Notes under the pieces: generated by a model
Databases searched by the model: none
The model's input: only the letters and a program-made list of their open reading frames with translations
What the model was told of the DNA's origin: nothing
Made by a program: the position numbers and the translations under genes
Assembly: GCF_028583425.1 (NCBI RefSeq)
Contig: NC_072805.1
Coordinates: 11,542,001-11,606,000, forward strand
Origin: Eublepharis macularius
Taxonomy: Eukaryota; Chordata; Lepidosauria; Squamata; Eublepharidae
Length of the DNA stretch: 64,000 bases
Reading direction: 5' to 3'
Shown: positions 11,640 through 22,902 of the stretch, piece by piece
How the letters are laid out: each line of letters opens with the position of its first letter
Position numbering within the stretch: position 1 is the first letter of the stretch

Positions 11640-11920
11640 GGTTGTTGTGGATTTTCCGGGCTGTATAACCGTGGTCTTGGCATTGCAGTTTCACCAGCAG
11701 CTGTGACTGGCATCTTCAGAGGTGTAGCATCGAAAGACAGAGATCTCTCAGTGTCACAGTGACTGAGATATCTCTGTCTTTTGGTGCTACACCTCTGAAG
11801 ATGCCAGTCACAGCTGCTGGCAAAACGTCAGGAACTACAATGCCTAGACCACGGCTATACAGCCCGGAAAATCCACAACAACCATCGTTCTCCAGCCATG
11901 AAAGCCTTCAACAATATATG
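11640..11920. mobile_element. Penelope-type foldback with 11-bp target duplication
   Basis: Seen directly: AAAAGAATCTT at 11629-11639 and again at 11921-11931 flank a 281-bp insert made of two inverted copies of one tail sequence (GTGGATTTTCCGGGCTGTAT ... inverted ...ATACAGCCCGGAAAATCCAC). Each half has a CTGAAGA word, a stem of GCCAG...CTGGC and an (N)AAAC segment. This is the core order of the hammerhead ribozymes described in Penelope-like elements. Membership in that group is inference from this layout and from the target duplication length. The mirror copy, 25146-25426, has the same duplication, so the insertion predates the palindrome. Confidence 0.7.
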
Positions 11921-12189
11921 AAAAGAATCTTAATTCTGAGTCTAAATGAGTCCAGCCAAGCTACTGATTTTAATGAAGGAATTGCAAATTCTTGGTGAAT
12001 AGCTATACTGGATACACAATTTGGTATCCTAGTTATTTTTCTCAGGAATTTTAGTAAGAAAGTAGGAAACAGAATTTTAGTAAGAAAGAATCAATAGTTT
12101 CAGATATACCTTCTACCCACACTACTGCACCATAAAGTATCATTTGGTTTATTTTACCCCCCCCCCCCCAAAGTCCTTATAGCTGCTGG

Positions 12190-13780
12190 GACTATTTCCC
12201 TACCTCTGTGTGAAAAAATAATGTGTCAAGGCATTTAAATATGGTGTTATCTTATAAGAGAGAGATTGAAACTGATTTTTCCAAGATAGGTGTTGGGAGA
12301 ATATCATTGCTAAATATCTAAATTTTGTCACTTGTTCAGTTACTTGGTATTTGCCATCCTCCACCCCTTTTTCTTCAGTCAGCATCCTCTTGCAAAGACA
12401 ACTAGTTTGGATTTCTCCGCATTTATACTTAAGCCTTCATCAGCAAAACTCATCAACATGCATTTCAACGCTCCTTTTGGCCAGAGATGTTTACAGTTCA
12501 AGTGTACCACTTGCTCAATAGTACCACTGCTTGGAGGGGAGGCCATGACATCTTGGTTGGCCATGACCCAGCTCGTGGGTCAGTTTCTGTGTTTTTCTCC
12601 TCTGAGGCTAATGGTCTTTTATCTTCCCTCTCTAGCCCCTCCAACTTCCATTGAGTAGAGTGGGTCTTATTCTTGGTTTCTCTTAATATACACAGAAGAG
12701 TTTGTAATCGTGAAAGAACACTTCCTTGGACTTCTGCTGCTACCAAACTAAAGGAAGCTATTCGCTCAGCCTCCATTAGAAAAGGGTCCTTCTTGAGGGG
12801 GGGGGGTCTATAAAATGTTGTTCTCAGTTGTCTGGTGTTAGTTGTATTTTGGGTGGTTTCAAAGGTGAAGTAGATCAATCAGTTGGGGTTTAGTGGCCAT
12901 AGTTCCCATTTCTAGTAGATTTAAATTAGCGCTAGGGAGTTTTCCTCTTTTTGTCATTGTCTCCTTGAATAATATTGGGGGCTTCCTCTGATCTTCTCTT
13001 GAATGGTGGGTAGGCGCCTGACTCTTCCCTGGTTGCTTTACCTTCCTCCTTGGTCTTATTTCCTTCTTCTCCAGAAGGGAGCCCAGTCTGGAGTGGTGAA
13101 AATGTCTTTTAATACACAGACCAAAAGGCCTCAGTTCAAACTTGTCAGCCATAACAATTGTGGGATATGTCTAGAGTGGAAGATTAACCAAACTGATTGT
13201 TGATATATTGGGCCACTTAAGCATTCTAATTTCCACAATTCTGTTCCATTAATAGTTTCTCTAATAAATAGCTGTTTTAGCTTGCCTCTTTTTCTGCCAG
13301 CTGATATCTCAGCCTTGGAAAATGTCAAGGATAATTTTGCATGGTTTCAAAATCAAATTTTGTTGGCTCATCTTGGTTTCCAGTACTTAGTTGGATACTT
13401 AGATGAATGAGAATTCAATGGACTTCTAGCTACTTCCTTCTCTTGCTTCTTATTATAAAGGATATGAGAAGTTTGAACATCTAATTTTTCCATCAATTTT
13501 ATCAAGAGATAAATAAGATATGTTTGGTCTGCCAAGAAACTAAAGTTATCTTCCCTCATTTTAAAGTCTATCACACTTCTTCCCTTGGATGCTTCTCTAG
13601 GTCCCAGGCACTCCTCCAACTCCTGCTCAACATCTGTTCCACCGAATAGGGAGCGCTGTAATCGCAGCTCGCTTATTCCCTTGATGGCTGCCCTAAATCC
13701 TATGCTCTCCTCCAGCTCTTGATCACTATCTTGCTGAAACTCTTTTCAGAAGCAGCCAAAACATTGAAAGGACTTCTTAT
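12190..13780 (-). mobile_element. LINE fragment, ORF1-like and reverse transcriptase end
   Basis: Reading down the minus strand, 13620-12500 gives ORF1-like charged helical sequence (DFKMREDNFSFLADQTYLIYLLIKLMEK). 12560-12200 gives the end of a non-LTR reverse transcriptase (CMLMSFADEGLSINAEKSKL, then EQVTKFRYLAMIFSQHLSWK). The middle of ORF2 is missing, so this is an internally deleted, decayed copy. Family within the non-LTR elements not settled. Mirror copy 23330-24920. Confidence 0.7.
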
Positions 13781-14417
13781 TTCTACCCCCCCCCCAAATC
13801 CTCTAGCCTGCTCTGTTTTGTTCTGCATTATATATCTGTGTTTAATCCCCATCCTAGATTTAATAGGAGAGTGTAATATTTAGTTGGAGTTATATATACC
13901 TCTCTATATAAAACTAAATATAACTACAAACTAGAGTTAAATATTAAATAAGGATTAATACAAGGATTAATATAAAATAATAAAGCAATGGTAATTCATA
14001 GAAAGAAGAAAGATGTAATTAAGTTGGTCTTATATGTTAAAATGTTTTCCTTTATTGCCTGGCAAGGGCAATAAACCAAAACTTAAAGCAAGATAAAGTG
14101 CTCCAAATAGGGGAGGACAGTAGCTATGTAACTAACTACACCTGTTTTTTGAAATAAGAGAATCACAAAACAAAGACAGAAAAACCAAGTACAGAATAAG
14201 GGAGAAGGAAGATAAGAGGAAAAACAAAACAAAAAGCAAATGTTCAAAAACTTCTAAAAGTTAAAATTAGCAGCGTCTAGGCAGAGCCCAGAGGACAAGC
14301 GTCCCGACCTATCAAACCAGCCACCTGCAAACGTAAAGCATCCATACAGTCTCTCAAATAAAAGTAATAATGTTAGGCTAACTTAGCTAAGTTCACTTTA
14401 TGTAGGTTGTCACAGGT
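13781..14417. other. AT-rich arm sequence, no gene seen
   Basis: AT-rich DNA with TATATAACTCC- and AATATTAAAT-like runs. At about 14130-14140 lies the empty site (CTACACCTGTTTTTT) that matches the target of the MITE found only in the right arm at 22711-22902. About 40 bases present in the right arm (23064-23104, with CCAATAAAGGC and TTGATTTGACTTG, a LINE-tail-like string) are missing here. Confidence 0.5.
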
Positions 14418-15115
14418 TCCTCACGTACAGAATGCTTTGTGGTACCAAGATAGTGGAGGAGCCCTTACCTCTGGGATTTCCAGATGTTCCAAAGATGGAA
14501 CCAGAGAAAAGTCCTGAGCTCCCTGATACTTAGGGGCAATGGAGTCTGACTTAACGCAGCCTCCTAAGTGCAACCCTAAATCTAATCTAGATATAACTAG
14601 GGCATGCACCACAGTGTCCCAGGAAAGGCCACAGCTGGCTAAAAGCCATCCCCGGCCACAGCTGCCTCCTGCTTATCTGGCAGAAGGGCCGGGTCCAGCA
14701 GCATCCCCAGACGAAAGACCTGTTCCTTCAATGAGAGTGTAACCCTATCCAGAACTGGCAACTCCTTAAGTCCTGGGTCAGACCTTCCACTCACCACTAG
14801 CACTTCCATGTTGTCGGGATTAAACTTCAATTTATCAGCCTGTATCCACTCCCAAACTGCCTCCATCTACTGGCTCAGGGTTTCTTAAGACTCTCTGGGG
14901 TTGGCCAGAAGTGCAAGACAGAGCTGAGCGTCCCCCACTTTTTGGTTATTAACCCAGCCCTATATCCAAATGACGTTGCTTAGTGGTTTCATGTAGATGT
15001 TGAAAAGCACCAGGGACAAGATGGAGCCCTGCAGGTCACAACAGACCAGAGGCCAAGGGACAGAGCAGCAGTCCGGCCGCACCACCTTCTGAAATCCACA
15101 CTCCGGGTTTTCCAT
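14418..15115 (-). mobile_element. CR1/L2-like LINE reverse transcriptase fragment
   Basis: Minus-strand translation shows QGSILSPVLFNIYMKPL near 15000, MEAVWEWIQADKLKFNPDNM, EVLVVSGRSDP, VTLSLKEQVFRLGMLLDP and VVHALVISRLDL. All are typical of the palm-to-thumb section of CR1/L2-group reverse transcriptases. Frames are interrupted. Mirror copy 21755-22435. Confidence 0.75.
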
Positions 15116-15900
15116 GTGTTTGTCAATTTATAACTTCTGCATGTTTATAAATCTTACCATGTTCATGTTTTTCATTGATCGCATATTGGTTTCTATATTT
15201 GACAAAGTTTTCACATCGTTTTTTATATATTTTATTTTTATAATTGATGTAACACAATAAATTTGAAAGAGGTTTTATAAGGAATTTTTATGTTTTATAT
15301 TTTCTCTTGGTGATTTTGAAAAAATAAATCATTTTCTTAGTGTGAAATTGTAGAAATTTGTTTTTGGTCATGAAATGTTAACTTTTTAAAGAGAACTACT
15401 TGGTTATTGGCAGGAGAGACAAAAACCGTGGCATCATTCCTTGTTCATCCAATTTGAACCTCTGCGCGAACAGCAGGTCCACCAAGGCAGTTCTTTTCAC
15501 CCAATAAATTGTGGAATTGGTCCAATCCTCCTTTTCTACCCAGGTTCCTTTATTAGATCTCTTCTTAGTTTTATGCAACTCATGCCATACCCACACTTCT
15601 GTTACCTTTATACCGCTTGATATAAACTCACACTTCTGTTAGCTTTATACCACTGGATCTGACGTGGCATTATGGGAATTGGCCAGGAGTTACGAATTCT
15701 CAGTGGGAAACAGTTAAGTGATGGCAGGGAATGGAGGGGGGGTAGGATATGACAACCTGAGAAATGAGAAGGAAAGAAGGATAGAGGAGAAAAATTAGGA
15801 GCTGGACAGAGAGTGAGAGAGGCTTGGGATGACCCTGGAAGACAATTGGGGGAGTCTTGTGAACTAAAAGGAAAAGGCAGGCAGAACTTTTACTCAAACA
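15116..15900. other. Unassigned arm sequence
   Basis: 15116-15370 is very AT-rich with runs of TTTTATAT-type words; 15370-15900 is mixed. Mirror is about 21000-21750. No gene or repeat family recognised. Confidence 0.4.
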
Positions 15901-16298
15901 GGAGGCTGCCTAGAAGGGGAAGGTGGAAAGAAACAAATCAGCTGCTATGGAAGATGTTCTTAATGGGACTAGAACCATTTCACACTCCTGCTCCTGTGGA
16001 ATAGTAAGTATTGGTCTGCAGCGAGCAGCCCGCCCCTGTCACCCAAACCTATCAAACTGCCTGACTGACACTCATTGCACCAGGAGGAAGCTGGAGAGGT
16101 GGACCACGAGGGCAGGTCCTGGGAAGGAACCCGAGGCAGAGATTCCCAAGCCAGCGAGGCCCTTCAGCCCACCCTCGCCTCAGCCACCCTGCCTCTGCGA
16201 GGAGTCTTCGAGCTGCTGTGATTTGGGTCACCAGACAGGGCAAGGCCCTCATCCTCCAAGTGCATCTCACAAAACATTTCTTGTCAGTGTGCTGTTGC

Positions 16299-17107
16299 AT
16301 CCCGTATGGCCAATTTTTCCGCCTCAAACGAAATTCGACTGATAGCACGGATTTTATGAGGGAAGCTAACAGACTGAGTAGGGCATTTTCCTTGAGAGGT
16401 TATCCCAAACAGGTTATTACACAGGCTTTTAAACGAGCCAAATCTACCTCGAGACAGACACTCTTAAAAGTTGAAAGAGCAGAGAGAGAGAGGAGCCCTG
16501 GCATCACACGGGCTCTGAATTTCTCTGCTTACTCCAGTGAGATTGTGAGAATAATAAGGGCAAATTGGCACATCCTGAGCGACATACCTGGATGTGATGC
16601 TCCATTGAGAGTGAGATACAGGCGTACTATGAGCCTTAGGGACCATCTAGTACACTCAGACTATAGGAGACCATCGATCAGACAGGATCACTTACCTGTA
16701 GGACACTTCACATGTGGGCACTGTAATGTGTGTGAATTGAGTATCCCTTTAGGAATTCCCTTTAGGAATCCTAGAACTGGGGAAATGTTGCATTCTACAT
16801 ATTACACCACCTGTGCATCGGTGAACGTGGTATATATAATCCAATGCCCTTGTCCTTTATATTAAGGATCCAGGAACACCTATCAAGGATCCGCATTAGA
16901 CTGATGACAGCTTCTTTGGTAGAACATTTTCTTGTGCACCACAGGAACGAGCGTGAATTAAGGTTCTCAGTATTGGAGTCTTTTCAAAGAAATCTAGGTA
17001 AAAATACAAACTACTTCCTAAAAGCGGAGGCGCGGTGGATATACCGCATGGATTGCTTAACACCCAAGGGTCTAAATAATGAAATTGACTATGCAGCCTT
17101 TCTGTAA
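16299..17107 (+). mobile_element. Penelope-like element, C-terminal GIY-YIG part
   Basis: The translation holds the region after the reverse transcriptase of Penelope-like elements: RANWHILSDIPGCDAPLRVR, LRDHLVHSDYR, a cysteine pair CGHCNVC, then VVYIIQCPCPLY, which matches the start of the GIY-YIG endonuclease fold, then a RIRIQEHLSRIR stretch and the GLNNEIDYAAFL end. It is truncated at its 5' end and broken. Its left border coincides exactly with the end of the palindrome arm, so it sits at or formed part of the rearrangement junction. Confidence 0.85.
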
Positions 17108-18489
17108 GGAGTATAGCCCTTTGGATGTAAGTAATCATCAGGATGAGATCCCTACATTTGAGTTGAATACTCAGATAGTATAAATCAACCCCTTTTATTA
17201 TTGCCAGCACCTGTGTTTGAATCAACACTGAATAACTCAAACAGAGTCCATCGGTCTTGTATTGTTTGTGAGTATGAACACCTGTTAATGTATAATCAAA
17301 TTGTATTTATAATTAGAGTTGTATATATGTAACAGAGCCTTACACCTATGTTTTTGCAGAAATAACTTTATGGTAATGTGGCATTTGTTGGCTGTGAAGA
17401 AGCTGGGGAGAAACGAGTGGAACTGATTGCGGGCAGGCTTGTTGCCAACTTTGGGAGCGCTCCAACAATTGGGGAGTAACTCCAGCCACCTGTAGCCATT
17501 TGGTTGCCAACAGTGGGAGAGTCCTGGAGCAGCATTCAGGCATTCGACTTGTGAATGTAGCTATAAAGCTTAGAAACATCTTCGGGTGTTGTGGGCTCGT
17601 TAACACTGAGAGCGAAGAATTGCATCCCAACGTACATTTTTCACATATGGACTGAGCTCTAACATCTTTGAATTAGTTTTCTTCCTTGGATCTTGCAAAA
17701 CAGATTGAGGACTATAAGTATAATATAATTGAAAGGGATTATGAGTGTATATGGTTGGTGATTCACTGGTGTATAACTGCATATTACAAATATATTGCTA
17801 TTTTGTGTATTAGTTGTATTGTATATTGCTAATGCAACACACCTGGTAGTGTGATAAGTAGGTCCTTGAGGGCTTTTTGTAGTACAGTGTTGTGCAATCT
17901 CGGAACCTCTCCCTTTGTGCTGTATTAGTAAGTTTGGTTGGACGGCAATAAAGAACAGGAGTTCGTTTACTACCAACTAAAGACAGCTTTGTCCTATGGT
18001 TTTATGGTACCTGGTTTTTATGATATGCTGACATTTAAATTTTAAGCATTTTTAAATATTTTAAATATTTTAAGGCAATATAATCTATTATGTTACTGAG
18101 GTATCTTTTAATCGGAATTCTCTAGTTTATCTCGGTAACATTGATCATTCCTGTAATTCTTTGGCTGGTCTAGGACCGTAATAATAAATTTGATTTGATT
18201 TTGATTTGACTTGCATTGATCGAGACTTTCTCTTATTGTGCTGTTTATTCCCGGACTTGCTTCTGCTGGATTAGACTCCACTTTTGACTTCTTGGCTTTC
18301 GGAACGGCTTTATTTGTGGGAATGTATATTTTGGACATGTTTTTGATTGGTTGTTGTGGCTTTCCATTTTCATTGTATTTAAATACATTATAATTTAGTA
18401 GTTTCATGTATGGCTATTTACTATGATTAATCTCCTCCATGTACAGTTTGTTCTGTTCAGGTAGTTTAGCACCCTAATAGGGGCAGGGG
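17108..18489. other. Spacer sequence, AT-rich, no gene seen
   Basis: Follows the Penelope-like fragment. 18180-18215 has AATAAATTTGATTTGATTTT, a LINE-tail-like TTGATT repeat. A GGCAATAAAGAAC string near 17945 could be a poly(A) signal of an unrecognised element. Nothing else identified. Confidence 0.4.
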
Positions 18490-18840
18490 ATCCGCTGCTC
18501 ACAGGCAGGCAGGCTAGGAACCCTGGAGCATGTAGTGAAATGGCGCACATGCTCTGGAGGCTGGAAGATATTACTTCCCGTCATAGAACCAGAAGTAATG
18601 GGGTCTCTACAAGGCCAAATTGGTCTGAAACATAGCAAAAATGTGCTATGCTTGGAGCCAATTTTGGTACTGCCTGAGTCCCCATAGCTTCCAGTTCTAC
18701 ACCCAGAAGTGACACCTTGGGGCCTCTGGAGCTCACGTGTGTGAAGAGGAAAAATCAGGGCCCCCTGCCTGCCTGCCAACCCCCTTTCCCCCGCTATCAA
18801 GGTAAGGGGGGGTGGCAACCCTCTGCACAGCCCCTCTGTC
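18490..18840. repeat. GC-rich interspersed repeat, squamate type
   Basis: Contains CCAGAAGTAATGGGGTCTC, CCTTGGGGCCTCTGGAGC and CAAGGTAAGGGGGGGTGGCAACCCTC, a style of noncoding repeat often seen in lizards. Function and family not known to me. Confidence 0.35.
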
Positions 18841-18845
18841 TGTCT

Positions 18846-19138
18846 TCCCCATCTATGGTAAGAAGCTCTGCAGGTGACTTGGGAATTCACCTAGGATTGC
18901 CTGAAGGACGGGAGATGCTGCTGGCCCAGATGGTTGAGGTGGGCTCTCCATTTTCCCACATTTGCTGAAGCAACAGCACACTCACAAGAGATGTTTTGTG
19001 AGATGCACTTGGAGGATGAGGGCCTTGCCCTGTCTGGTGACCCAAATCACAGCAGCTCGAAGTCTCCTCGCAGAGGCAGGGTGGCTGAGGCGAGGGTGGG
19101 CTGAAAGGCCTCGCTGGCTTTGGTATCTCTGCCTCAGG
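18846..19138 (-). repeat. Direct copy of the arm-end sequence (copy 1)
   Basis: About 290 bases repeated in the same orientation at 20461-20752 and, for the part after the arm junction, inverted near 16140-16298. Shared words include CAGGTGACTTGGGAATTCAC and CTGGTGACCCAAATCACAGC. The minus strand has an open frame (CLCEETSSCCDLGHQTGQGPH), but nothing supports coding. It may have mediated the inverted duplication. Confidence 0.85.
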
Positions 19139-20088
19139 GGCCAAAGCACCCCTCAGACAATGACTCCAGGAGACCAGGGGGTCCAGAGGTGGACTGCCTC
19201 TGGAGAGGGAGGAAGGAGCCACTGAGGGGCCTGCCTCATCTTCTTGGAATGCGGTCTACACTGGGAACCATCACTATGTCTGCTAGCAGCGAATGCCACA
19301 GTTTCATCACTCACTGAGCAAAGAAACATTTCCTTTTGTCACCCCTCAGCTTCACTGGATTCTCTCAAGTTCTGCTGTTACGGGAGAAGGACAAAAAGTC
19401 CACTTTCTCCACCCTGTGCATAATTTTATAGCCCTCCATCACATATCCTCTATCCGCCCCCCGCCCAGCCTGCCTGCCTGCCTGCCTTCGGAGGACTGAA
19501 TAGCCCCAGCCTCCTTCAGCCTTTTCTGACTGGAAAGGTGTGCTGACCCCTTAATCATGAGAAGGGAAAGAGCTCTCAGTGTGACCCCCCAGGGTTGCTG
19601 GTGTAAAATGGGGCGTGTCTTGGGGCAGGGGGAGAGGATGACGGGGAGGCTTTTGCAGAGAGCTGCCTGAGAAGAGTGTCTCACTCTCCTCTCTTCCCAA
19701 CAGGCAACCGGGCTGTCCTGGGCAATTGCAGGAGCAAATACAGGCTGCAGAAGAAGGTCATGGCCCCTTCGACTGTCCAGCGCACGATGGAGGGACGCCA
19801 GCCTCATGTCTGTGGGCAACGTCTGGCTGGGGCTGGAGGTGCATCTTAACAAAGCAGCCAAGGATGCAGGAGGTCTTGCAAAGGATTCTGGCAGAAACAG
19901 AGGAGAGTTCAGCCAGCAGTCTCCACCCCCCTGTAGAAACCACAGCAGGGCTTGGCATCCAGGGTGCTGAGGAACAAGCCCTCCATGGCTGCATCGGAGA
20001 TGGGAAGTGGAGCTCAGTGGTCCTTCCTAGGTAGGAATAAGAGCCATGGTCTATTCCATTGCAAGCTGGATGACCCACCAAGCTCAGT

Positions 20089-20120
<32 letters not shown>

Positions 20121-20460
20121 ACTGCATGGAAGGGTAGCATAGAAGTGTTTTTTTTTTTAAATGTTGAGATCGATTTCTGCTGCAGCCTGAAAATGTATTC
20201 ATCAGCCTGCCTGCCTTTCAGGGACTGGGAAACTTCAGCCTCCACACGGAGCAGTAGGTGCTGCAGCTGTGAGCCCTTCTTGGGCCTCTACTAGCCCCCC
20301 CCCCTTCCCCTCTGTTATATCTGATCTCTGCAGTAGCCCTTGGGAGAGGAAGAGGGCTGCTTTCAAAGGAGTCTGTCATCAAAGTCTCCTCCCTATAAAA
20401 TGTCCAGACCCCATCAGGCTGTGCTGAACTGCCATCGCCTCTACTTCACCCCACCCCTCT
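19139..20460. other. Spacer sequence with CR1-like stretch
   Basis: 19240-19450 resembles a noncoding interspersed repeat common in lizards and birds (CATAATTTTATAGCCCTCCATCACATATCCTC style, CR1-like). 19690-20075 is unassigned GC-rich DNA with an open frame on each strand and no family resemblance. Confidence 0.4.
20089..20115. repeat. GT microsatellite
   Basis: About 13 GT units in the palindrome spacer. Confidence 0.9.
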
Positions 20461-20752
20461 TCCCCATCTAGGGTCAGAAGCTCTGCAGGTGACTTGGGAA
20501 TTCACCTAGGATTGCCTGAAGGACGGGAGATGCTGCTGGCCCAGATGGTTGTGGTGGGCTCTCCATTTTCCCACATTTGCTGAAGCAACAGCACACTGAC
20601 AAGAAATGTTTTGTGAGATGCACTTGGAGGATGAGGGCCTTGCCCTGTCTGGTGACCCAAATCACAGCAGCTCGAAGACTCCTCGCAGAGGCAGGGTGGC
20701 TGAGGCGAGGGTGGGCTGAAGGGCCTTGCCGGCTTTGGAATCTCTGCCTCGG
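20461..20752 (-). repeat. Direct copy of the arm-end sequence (copy 2)
   Basis: Second direct copy of 18846-19138. It crosses the boundary of the right palindrome arm at 20585; the part from 20585 on is mirrored in the left arm and the part before is not. Confidence 0.85.
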
Positions 20753-21754
20753 GTTCCTTCCCAGGACCTGCCCTCGTGATCCACCTCTCCAGCTTCCTCC
20801 TGGTGCAATGAGTGTCAGTCAGGCAGTTTGATAGGTTTGGGTGACAGGGGCGGGCTGCTTGTTGCAGACCAATACTTACTATTCCACAGGAGCAGGAGTG
20901 TGAAATGGTTCTAGTCCCATTAAGAGCATCTTCCATAGCAGCTGATTTGTTTCTTTCCACCTTCCCCTTCTAGGCAGCCTCCTGTTTGAGTAAAAGTTCT
21001 GCCTGCCTTTTGTTTTTAGTTCACAAGGCTCCCCCCCCCCGTTGTGTTCCAGGGTCATCCCAAGCCTCTCTCACTCTCTGTTCAGCTCCTAATTTTTCTC
21101 CTCTTATCCTTCCTTCCTTCTCATTTCTCAAGCTGTCTCGTCTCACCCCCCTCCAATCCCTGCCATCACTTAACCGTTTCCGACTGAGAATTCTTACCTC
21201 CTGGCCAATTCCCATGATGCCATGTCAGATCAAGTCCTATGAAGCTAATAGAAGTGTGAGTATGGCTTGAGTTGCATAAAACTAAGAAGAGATCTAATAA
21301 AGGAACCTGGGTAGAAAAGGAGGATTGGACCAATTCCACAATTTATTGGGTGAAAAGAACTGCCTTGGTGGACCTGCTGTTCGCGCAGAGGTTCAAATAG
21401 GATGAACAAGGAATGATGCCACAGTTTTTGTCTCTCCTGCCAATAACCAAGTAGTTCTCTTTAAAAAGTTAACATTTCATGACCAAAAACAAATTTCTAC
21501 AATTTCACACTAAGAAAATGATTTATTTTTTCAAAATCACCAAGAGAAAATATAAAACATAAAGATTCCTTATAAAACCTCTTTCAAATTTATTCTGTGT
21601 TACATCAATTATAAAAATAAAATATATAAAAAACTGTGTGAAATCTTTGTCAAATATAGAAACCAATATGCGATCAATGAAAAACATGAACATGGTAAGA
21701 TTTATAAACATGCAGAAGTTATAAATTGACAAACACATAGAAAACCCGGAGTGT

Positions 21755-22435
21755 GGATTTCAGAAGGTGGTGCGGCCGGACTGCTGCTCTGTCCCTTGGC
21801 CTCTGGTCTGTTGTGTCCTGCAGGGCTCCATCTTGTCCCCGGTGCTTTTCAACATCTACATGAAACCACTAAGCAACGTCATTTGGATATAGGGCTGGGT
21901 TAATAGCCAAAAAGTGGGGGACGCTCAGCTCTGTCTTGCACTTCTGGCCAACCCCAGAGAGTCTTAGGAAACCCTGAGCCAGTAGATGGAGGCAGTTTGG
22001 GAATGGATACAGGCTGATAAACTGAAGTTTAATCCCGACAGGATGGAAGTGCTAGTGGTGAGTGGAAGGTCTGACCCAGGACTTAAGGAGTTGCCAGTTC
22101 TGGATAGGGTTACACTCTAGTTGAAGGAACAGGTCTTTCGTCTGGGGATGCTGCTGGACCCAGCCCTTCTGCCAGATAAGCAGGAGGCAGCTGTGGCCGG
22201 GGATGGCTTTTAGCCAGCCGTGGCCTTTCCTGGGACACTGTGGTGCATGCCCTAGTTATATCTAGATTAGATTTAGGGTTGCACTTAGGAGGCTGCGTTA
22301 AGTCAGACTCCATTGCCCCTAAGTATCTGGGAGCTCAGGAATTTTCTCTAGTTCCATCTTTGGAACATCTGGAAACCCCAGAGTTAAGGGCTCCCCCACT
22401 ATCTTGGTACCGCAAAGAATTCTGTACGTGAGGAA
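21755..22435 (+). mobile_element. CR1/L2-like LINE fragment, right-arm copy
   Basis: Mirror of 14418-15115. On the plus strand GSILSPVLFNIYMKPLSNV (about 21825-21880), MEAVWEWIQADKLKFNPDRM and VVHALVISRLDLGLHLGGCV can be read across interruptions. Confidence 0.75.
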
Positions 22436-22710
22436 CCTGTGACAACCTACATACAGTGAACTTAGCTAAGTTAGCCTAACATTATTACTTTTATTTGAGA
22501 GACTGTATGGATGCTTTAAGTTTTCAGGTGGCTGGTTTGATAGGTTGGGACGCTTGTCCTCTGTGCTCTGCCTAGACACTGCTAATTTTAACTTTTAGAA
22601 GTTTTTGAACATTTGCTTTTTGTTTTGTTTTTCCTCTTATCTTCCTTCTCCCTTATTCTGTACTTGGTTTTTCTGTCTTTGTTTTGTGATTCTCTTAATT
22701 CAAAAAACAG

Positions 22711-22902
22711 GGCCATTTCCAGATGGCTTACCTGCCCCCGGAATGTCGCGCCATGTTGCGGGGAAAACACGAAATATTGCGTTTTCTCACGCGAGTTTTG
22801 CGCGATGTCGTGCAAAACTCATGTGAGAAAACATGATATTTCGCGTTTTCCCCGCAACATGGCGCGACGTTCCAGGGGCAGTTAAGCCATCTGGAAACGG
22901 CC
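22711..22902. mobile_element. Foldback MITE present only in the right arm
   Basis: Seen directly: 192 bases with near-perfect terminal inverted repeats (GGCCATTTCCAGATGGC at the left, GCCATCTGGAAACGGCC at the right) that extend about 90 bases inward, so the element is almost one hairpin. It is flanked by CAG at 22708-22710 and 22903-22905. The left arm has the uninterrupted sequence with a single CAG at about 14130-14140. This is a filled/empty site pair with a 3-bp target duplication. The TIR and TSD do not let me fix the superfamily; CACTA and Harbinger groups also make 3-bp duplications. Confidence 0.92.

Larger units (their letters stand above)
1..16298. repeat. Left arm of a giant imperfect palindrome
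   Basis: Seen directly: this block returns in reverse complement at 20585-37263. Position 1 pairs with 37263, so the arm probably continues beyond the window edge. Homology stops at 16298, where the left copy runs into Penelope-like sequence while the right copy continues differently. In about 195 bases at 5421-5615 against the partner I count two differences; in the first 62 bases, one. All interspersed elements in the arm have a mirror partner in the same order, so this is one segmental inverted duplication rather than chance repeats. No host gene was recognised in it. Confidence 0.95.
16299..20584. other. Palindrome spacer (hinge)
   Basis: About 4.3 kb between the two arms with no mirrored partner. 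It contains a Penelope-like fragment at its left edge (16299-17107), AT-rich unassigned DNA, a GC-rich interspersed repeat, a direct copy (18846-19138) of the sequence that borders the right arm, a CR1-like stretch and a short GT microsatellite. The size and arm similarity resemble spacers of ampliconic palindromes known from sex chromosomes; that parallel is inference only. Confidence 0.85.

Noticed and set aside
15923-16342. Cys- and Pro-rich open frame present three times around the spacer
   Set aside because: Present through DNA duplication; no start context, no domain, the C-terminal part changes wherever the DNA homology ends. Treated as noncoding repeat.
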